Assembly: GCA_032719365.1 (NCBI GenBank)
Contig: CM064871.1
Span: forward strand, 70,660,383 to 70,724,382
Source: Prinsepia uniflora
Lineage: Eukaryota; Streptophyta; Magnoliopsida; Rosales; Rosaceae
Length of the DNA stretch: 64,000 nt
Direction of reading: 5' to 3'
The notes beneath the pieces are model-generated. The model did no database searches, was not told the origin of the DNA, and saw only the letters and a program-made list of their open reading frames with translations. Every line of letters begins with the position of its first letter. Within the stretch, counting starts at the first letter, position 1. Positions 57,388 to 64,000 of the stretch are shown here, one piece after another. Made by a program: the position numbers and the translations under genes.

Positions 57388-60132
57388 ATGCCTCCAAGGA
57401 GAATTCCTCAAACACGAACTAACGAGGAAATCGCGAGAGAGATGGAATGTGCTAGCATTGAGCGGGCTCAAAGGTTGGGAGCCACACCGTTCAGCGGGGG
57501 ATCAAACCCCGAGGATGCCCATGAGTGGATTGCAAAATGGGAAAGAATCTTCACCGTGATGCACTGCCCACCCGGCGAGCGGGTGGCACTGGCGGCCTTC
57601 TTACTGGAAGGCGGGGCTTATCAATGGTGGCATGGTCTTGAGATGTTCGGGTGGACTGTTCACACCACCACATGGGAGGTCTTTCGTGCCCGATTCTTAG
57701 ATCAGTATTACCCGCGTTCATTTCGCATGGCACGAGAGGCAGAGTTCCTGCGGCTGGAACAGGGAGATATGTCCGTGGCAGATTACGAGCAGACTTTCGG
57801 GAAGCTTTCCCGTTTTTCCGCAGCTTTCGTGAGTACTGAGGAGGAAAAATGTCAAAGATTTGAGTTGGGAGTCCGAGGAGAGTTACGAGCAAGTGTGACG
57901 GCTACTAGTTACGCGACTCTGAGGGACATGGTCGACGCTGCAGTTCGTGTCGAGGCCAGTCTGGCGGCACACCAGGCGCGACAATCATCAGGCGAGGGGC
58001 AGCGCCGGGATCGACCACATCCTGGACCAACCGGCCCAAAGATCTCTAAGGGGGGAAATTACCGTGGAGCACCCTCATCTTTACGTCGTCGTGGCTGGTC
58101 AGGTCGACATGGGAACTCTCAGAGGGGCGGATCGAGATTTAGTTCTGGACAGTATCAGGCATGGAGTGGTGCATCAGGAGGGTCTTGGGATGGACCGAGG
58201 ACAGTTAATTGCTTTGCTTGTGGAGGAGCGGGCCACTATGCCCGAGATTGCCATTTACTGTCAAGGAACAACGAGACTAAAGGTGTTAGTGTGACACAGA
58301 GTTCGGCTTCTCACCCTGCCAGAGGCCGAGGACAGAGTGCTAAGCGTGGCGCGCGTGGGCGCGGACAGACTGCGGGACCCAGAGCTCGTGTTTTTGCAGT
58401 GACTCAGCAGCAGGCGAGGTCAGCCCCTGGTGTGGTTACAGGTACTCTTCATATCTTAAATATTGTTGTACGGGTGTTAATGGATGCTGGGGCTACTCAT
58501 TCTTTTATTTCAAAAAGTTGTGCGGGTATGTTAGATCGCGAGGTGTCAGCCTTGGATAGTGAAATGGGTGTTGGTACACCGATGGGCGTTGTGTACATAG
58601 TGAATCAGGTGATCCGGAGATGCCCAGTAAGGGTGGAGGATGTAGATCTGCTAGCTGATCTAATCCTTATGGATATCCATGACTTTGATGTTATCTTGGG
58701 AATGGATTGGTTGACTGAGCACGGTTCGCTCATCGACTGTTGTAGTAGGCGGGTGATATTGCGGAGTCCGGGTTTACCGGAGGTTACTTTTCAGGGAGAG
58801 CGCGACGGTTCGCTACCTGAAGTAATTTCTTCACTTGCCGCTACGAAGCTTCTACAGAAGGGATGCCAGGGTTATCTGGCGCATGTTGTGACGACGAAGA
58901 GTGATACTTCGGGTGCCGATGATATACCTGTGGTGCGAGAATTCCCGGATGTGTTCCCGGAAGATTTGCCTGGTTTACCACCACATCGGGAGATTGAGTT
59001 CACGATTGAACTACTTCCCGGCACACGACCTATATCGCAGGCACCATATCGAATGGCACCAGCAGAGTTACGGGAACTGAAGATCCAATTGCAGGAGTTG
59101 GTGGACTTGGGATTCATCCGACCGAGTACATCACCGTGGGGAGCACCGGTATTATTTGTGAAGAAGAAGGAGGGGAGCCTCCGTTTGTGTGTGGATTATC
59201 GACAACTCAACAAGGTCACGGTAAGGAACCAGTACCCCTTACCCAGGATCGACGATCTCTTTGATCAACTGCGGGGAGCACAGTACTTCTCGAAGATTGA
59301 TTTACGATCTGGTTGTCACCAGTTGAAGATTGCTGAGGGGGATGTCCCGAAGACAGCGTTTCGGACCAGATACGGGCATTATGAATTCCTTGTGATGCCT
59401 TTCGGCTTGACGAATGCTCCAGCAGAATTCATGGATCTGATGAATAGGGTCTTCCGATCTTATTTGGATAAGTTTGTGATCGTGTTCATTGATGACATCC
59501 TTGTGTACTCGAGGAGTGCTCAGGCTCATGAGAAACACTTACGTTCGGTGTTAGGGAAGCTGAGGCAGAACCAGTTATACGCCAAGCTGAGTAAGTGTCA
59601 GTTTTGGCTAACCAGCATTGGTTTTCTGGGACATGTAGTGTCAGCAGACGGGATTAGTGTGGATCCCCAGAAGACCGAAGCGGTGACAAATTGGGCTAGA
59701 CCGACAACCGTGACAGAGGTACGGAGTTTCGTTGGTTTGGCAGGATACTACCGGAGATTTGTTGAGGGCTTCTCTAGTATTGCTGCACCGTTGACTCGTT
59801 TAACCAGGAAGGGAGTAAAGTTTGTTTGGGATGAACGGTGTGAGCAGAGTTATCAGGAATTAAAACGTCGGTTAACTACCGCACCTGTTCTTGCTTTGCC
59901 GGATAACAGTGGAGAGTTCGAAGTCTACAGTGACGCATCGTTGCAAGGTTTAGGTTGCGTGCTGATGCAGAATGGCAGAGTTATCGCTTATGCATCGAGA
60001 CAACTAAAGACACATGAACTGAACTACCCTACGCATGATCTGGAGTTGGCGGCGGTGGTTCACGCTTTAAAAATCTGGCGACATTATCTGTACGGGGTGA
60101 CTTGCAGGATCTTCACCGATCATCAGAGTTAA
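57388..60132 (+). pseudogene. gag-pol: Gag, protease, reverse transcriptase and partial RNase H of element K (frameshifted)
   Basis: Start at the MPPRR methionine, 88 bases after the primer site. In order: Gag capsid domain (about residues 35-200), basic linker, CCHC knuckle (CFACGGAGHYARDC, 275-288), retropepsin-like domain with DAGATHSFIS (D366), linker through KGCQGYLAHV without a stop, and reverse transcriptase (about 515-770) with the FIDD aspartates at 702-703. RNase H begins with SDASLQG (D849). The frame ends at a TAA just after FTDHQS (60132), inside RNase H, because one base is missing at about 60125-60132 relative to element B. The rest of Pol follows in another frame. As it stands the element would make Gag, protease and reverse transcriptase but no integrase. 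Confidence 0.93.
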
Positions 60133-61820
60133 AGCATTTGTTCACTCAGAAGGAGCTGAACGTAAGGCAGCGACGGTGGTTGGAACTGATGAAGGACTAT
60201 GATTGTACGATTGAATATCATCCAGGGAAGGCGAACGTTGTGGCAGACGCACTCAGCAGGAAGTCAGCAGGATCGATTGCACACCTAAGGCTGGTGTACC
60301 TTCCTTTGCTAGTGGAACTCCGAAGAGCTGGAGTTATGCTGGGGATGGATGAGCAGGGAGCTTTGTTGGCCAGTTTTCATGTACGACCTGTGCTAGTCGA
60401 TCGGATTATCGAGGCACAATTAGAGGATCCGACACTTTGTATCTACAGGATCGAGGTCGAAGCGGACGAGAGGCAGGACTTCATTATCCGACCAGATGGA
60501 GCTCTGGTGAAACTGGGCCGTTTGTGTGTTCCTGTAGTGGCAGAGTTACGGGCAGAAATTCTCGAGGAAGCCCACAGTTCGGCTTATGCCATGCATCCGG
60601 GAGGTACAAAGATGTACCGTACCCCCCGGGACCACTATTGGTGGGCAGGAATGAAGAAGGATATTGCAGAGTTTGTAAGCAGATGTTTGACCTGTCAGCA
60701 GGTCAAGGCGGAGCGGCAGAGACCGTATGGAGCAATGCAACCGCTTCCGATTCCCGAGTGGAAGTGGGATCACATTACCATGGACTTTGTCTTCAAATTG
60801 CCTAGAACTCAGAGAGGATGCGATGGAGTTTGGGTGATTGTCGACCGATTGACCAAGTCAGCTCATTTCTTACCAGTACAGGAGACATTTAAGCCAAACC
60901 GACTGGCTCAGCTGTTTGTGAAGGAGATCATTCGACTTCATGGTACGCCGGAGTCGATAGTGTCTGATCGAGATTCGCGTTTCACATCTAGGTTCTGGCG
61001 AAGTTTGCAGAACGCCTTGGGTACAAACTTACATTTCAGTACAGCGTTCCACCCACAGACCGATGGGCAGTCAGAGAGGACTATCCAGACACTGGAGGAC
61101 ATGATGAGGTCTTGTGTACTGCAGTTTCAGGATTCGTGGGATACTCATTTGCCTTTGATGGAGTTCGCATACAACAACAGTTATCAGGCAAGTATCGGGA
61201 TGGCACCCTACGAGGCACTGTATGGCCGACAGTGCAGGACACCTATCTGCTGGATGGAGGTAGGAGAGCGAGCAGCTTTAGGACCGGATTTGATGGACAT
61301 GACCCAGGAAACAGTTCGAATCATCAAGGAAAGATTGAAGGCAGCGCAGGATCGCCAAAAGAGCTATGCGGATCGACGAATTAGAGACTTGGAATTCGAG
61401 GTGGGAGATTTTGTGTTCCTTAAGTTATCTCCATGGAAAGGAATTATTCGTTTTGGCCAATGCGGGAAGTTGAGTCCACGTTATTTTGGGCCGTTCGAGA
61501 TCATTGAGAGGATTGGACTAGTGGCATACCGGTTGGCATTACCTCCAGAACTTGCCAGAGTGCACGATGTTTTCCATGTGTCCATGTTACGGAAATACCT
61601 ACGGGACGATTCACATGCCTTGCCGAAACAACCAGTAGAACTGATGACTGATCTGATCTTTGAGGAGAAACCAGTGCAGATTCTGGATCAGAAGAACAAG
61701 GTTCTGAGAAACAAGACGATTCGGTTGGTGAAAGTGCTATGGAGGAACCATGACGTCGAGGAAGCGACACGGGAACCCGAAGACTTGATGAGGGAGCAGT
61801 ACCCGTTTTTATTCGAGTAA
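60127..61820 (+). pseudogene. pol: Rest of Pol of element K: RNase H end, integrase, chromodomain-like tail
   Basis: An open frame downstream of the frameshift, readable from LKHLFTQKELNVRQRRW onward with no further break. (The frame formally opens at 60102, but the first residues are out of frame.) It has the H2C2 zinc finger (HPGGTKMYRT ... CLTCQQVKAE, about 60595-60705), the integrase core triad D, D and E at 60783, 60966 and 61074 (35 residues between the last two), then the GPF/Y-type module (KLSPRYFGPF, HDVFHVSMLRKY) and the chromodomain-type tail (VLWRNHDVEEATREP) that in chromoviruses guides insertion to heterochromatin. The usual Trp of WEP is Arg here. It stops at 61820, 35 bases before the 3' LTR. 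Confidence 0.9.
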
Positions 61821-61855
61821 ATTTCGAGGACAAAATTTTTGTAAGGTGGGTAGAT
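61821..61855 (+). other. Polypurine tract region of element K
   Basis: ATTTCGAGGACAAAATTTTT followed by AAGGTGGGTAGAT, directly after the pol stop and directly before the 3' LTR. Confidence 0.82.
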
Positions 61856-64000
61856 TGTAACGACCCGAACTTTCGTAATTCTTATTTTATTGTAAAATGA
61901 CCGTTTTGCCCATGAGGGGGGGAAAAGTTGACTTTTACCTCGGGAAGTATTTAGGACTTTGACACGTGACCGTGACGTAGTTTAGGACGTCACGAGTTCA
62001 TAGGCAGGTGGCACGTTCGATTCCGACGTTCGAGGAAGAAGTTGTGACGTTCGGAAGTCGAGGGGCATTTTGGTAATTTGGCCATTTGGGGGCCAAATGT
62101 TGACTTTTGACCCGGGAAGTCCAACGGACGAGGGCCAATGACCGTTACGTAGGTCTCGTCGATGCGAATCCGTAGACAGGCGGCACGCCGAAATCGGACT
62201 TACGACGAAAAAGTTATGGTCAAGAACGTAACCGAACTAACCGAGACTCGGAACTTAAAATAATATTAAAATAATGAAATCTGGTTACTTTATTCAAAAT
62301 CAATCTGGACCCTTGATGAGTGACACACGTCACTCATCTACCTCATCCACATCATCCCCAAAAATCAGGATCTGTGTTTGCCATTCCATTAATTAATTAA
62401 TTAAACCTCCCTAAATCCTCACCCTTCATCCTATACTCTGACTGAATCTCAGCCCTCCATTCCATCTGATCACTCTGTTTTAAAAACCATGAGAGAATTC
62501 ATTCTCTCATTTCTATTCCTTCAAACCGTGGCTAACTCTCATCCTTCAAATAATCACACCAGCAGCTCACCACCCAACCTTCCTCACCAGGCAGCACCAG
62601 ACCGTCCACCACCTCCACCTGACACCGGCCAACACCACCACGGCCACCCTGCACGGCCGGAAAACCCACAAACCCGAGAAGGAACCCGTGCAGCCCAAAC
62701 TGTCCAAACCGTCCAAACCATGACTTCTGGGCTCGAACCAACCTAGGGCTAGGACCGTTGTGACAGCTGGACGGCTCAGGACCGGACTGGGCAGCTCACG
62801 GCGGCGACACGGCGGCGGTAAGCCCATAAACCCGAGAAGACCGATTTTCCTTCCCTGTTTCGAAACTTCCGTTTTTAACGTTAGAAATGTTTGGTTGCTT
62901 TTGAGACATAACCTAGGGGACTAGACGACCATTTCAGACCTAAGTACGCGGCTGGAAGCTCGACGGCTCGCCGGAGAAGACGAACAAGAGCCGGCAGCCG
63001 GTTCCCCGTCGATTTTCAGGTGGTTTCTTGAACTTAAAAACCTGTTTTAATCCCACAGAACCATAGAACATGTTTAGACGAGTTTATAGGAACAAATCCC
63101 ATCGATTTTGGTGGTCGGGTTGATGAGAACTGGTCGGGTCGAACGGTGGGTCTGCGGTGACCCGGTTCTCAGACCCGGTACTGTAGCTGATGACGTCATC
63201 ATGCTGACGTCAGCAGTGACATCATGATGATGTCATCATGTCAGAATATTGTCAGACCAAGGACCAGTAGGCTGTTGACACGTGTCCTCTGACACTGTCA
63301 GTGATGACGTCATGCTGACGTCAGCATCACTGTAGCATTGTTGACCAGAGGGTTGACCGGCGCGTGGGGGGCGCGTGTGAACAGTATTTTGTGTGGGACC
63401 AGTGCCATTTTCAAGATTTCGACGATACGGATCCAATGGCGGTGGTTTCGTGTCGATCGGAGATCGTTAAGTTGGTCAAATTAGGGTTTGACGCCTTGGG
63501 AAGCGTGTTCGGACGGCTTTCCCGGGCCGGTTTCAGTCTAGGGTTTCTTAGTTGTTTAGTAAGGACTTAAAGTGACCTTTACGTATGTTTTGGGCATGAC
63601 AGGAATTGTACTTTAACCCTTGGACGGGGCTTTACGCTCAGGATTGCAGCGGGATTGTACTGTGAGTGGGCCTTTGATTTCACTAAACTTCGGCATGCAT
63701 AACTGTTTTACTTTCTACTATATCTATATGTGATTCAAGTAAAAGTATCTGTTTATCTTGAGTATGATTTATGGCACGTATTACGATGTTTGGGGCATGA
63801 GACCCGTCTGGTTGTTTATGAATGGTTTGGAGTCATGTATATGTGTAATGGATCTCGATATTATCTGTGGTACTGCACTGTATAGATCTACCCTAGGATT
63901 CTATCTCCTCCGGATGTAGGTACACCGGAGTGGTCACGGCGCATTGCCTGTGAGGAGTCATTCTACGGAGGGACCGGACCGTAGAGTGACTCAGGAGCAG
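61856..64000 (+). repeat. 3' LTR of element K (first 2145 bases)
   Basis: Begins TGTAACGACCCG and follows the 5' LTR with one inserted base near 61920 and scattered substitutions up to the window edge. About 700 bases should lie beyond the window. Confidence 0.94.

Larger units (their letters stand above)
54441..64000 (+). mobile_element. Element K: Tekay/Del-like Ty3/gypsy retrotransposon (cut by window end)
   Basis: It has a complete 5' LTR, primer site, gag-pol, purine tract and the first 2145 bases of the 3' LTR. From the LTR offset (about 7416) the element should end near 64700, outside the window, so its target duplication (left flank TTGTC, 54436-54440) cannot be tested. LTRs differ at about 25 positions over 2145 bp by eye (about 1.2%). 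One frameshift disables gag-pol. Confidence 0.95.

Overview
The window is plant nuclear DNA, almost certainly intergenic heterochromatin from a seed plant with a repeat-rich genome. The evidence is Tekay/Del-type Ty3/gypsy gag-pol genes with a plant chromodomain-type C terminus, LTRs of 2.4-3.3 kb, primer sites matching initiator tRNA-Met (TGGTATCAGAGC), a Ty1/copia relic and a plant hAT (RICESLEEPER-like) transposon. The species cannot be told from what is visible. No rRNA, tRNA, CRISPR or convincing host gene was seen. The only stretch not assigned to a transposable element is bases 1-541.

The layout is a stack of insertions. The oldest layer I can follow is one decayed Ty1/copia element on the + strand. 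Its gag, protease, integrase and reverse transcriptase pieces lie in order at about 10186-11117, 21719-22550, 25663-25759, 44982-45077, 46061-46442, 49035-49076 and 52919-53862. Most pieces are separated by insertions bounded by exact 5-bp target duplications. Element A (547-9880, TSD CGATG) has two 2815-bp LTRs around a 3.7-kb interior with no gene. Element B (11118-21713, TSD AAAGG, - strand) is a nearly intact, very young Tekay-like element. C (22551-25657, TCAAG), G (45078-46055, TAAGA), H (46443-49029, GTTTA) and J (49232-52360, TTTAA) are solo LTRs. F is a solo LTR broken by E (26862-38470, CTATA), which is broken in turn by D (28576-36891, CTTGG), and also by a MULE-like element (38939-40076) and a hAT element (40856-44904, TSD CCCCCAAC). 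The copia-F-E-D nesting is four levels deep. J sits inside the remains of another insertion, I.

The right end (54441-64000) is element K, a second Tekay-like element with a complete 5' LTR, a gag-pol broken by one frameshift, and a 3' LTR cut off by the window edge.

B and K encode all the proteins needed for retrotransposition in their lineage, apart from one in-frame stop (B) and one frameshift (K). A and D encode nothing recognisable but keep long LTRs, the tRNA-Met primer site and a polypurine tract like those of the coding elements, so they are probably mobilised in trans. The LTRs, although from several families, share an unusual set of features: long terminal inverted repeats, a hairpin near the 3' end, a widely spaced inverted pair of a splice-site-like motif (CTGTGAGTGGAC and its complement), and arrays of short dyads (GGG...CCC type) whose two arms change together. 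These shared structures are the most interesting unexplained signal in the window.
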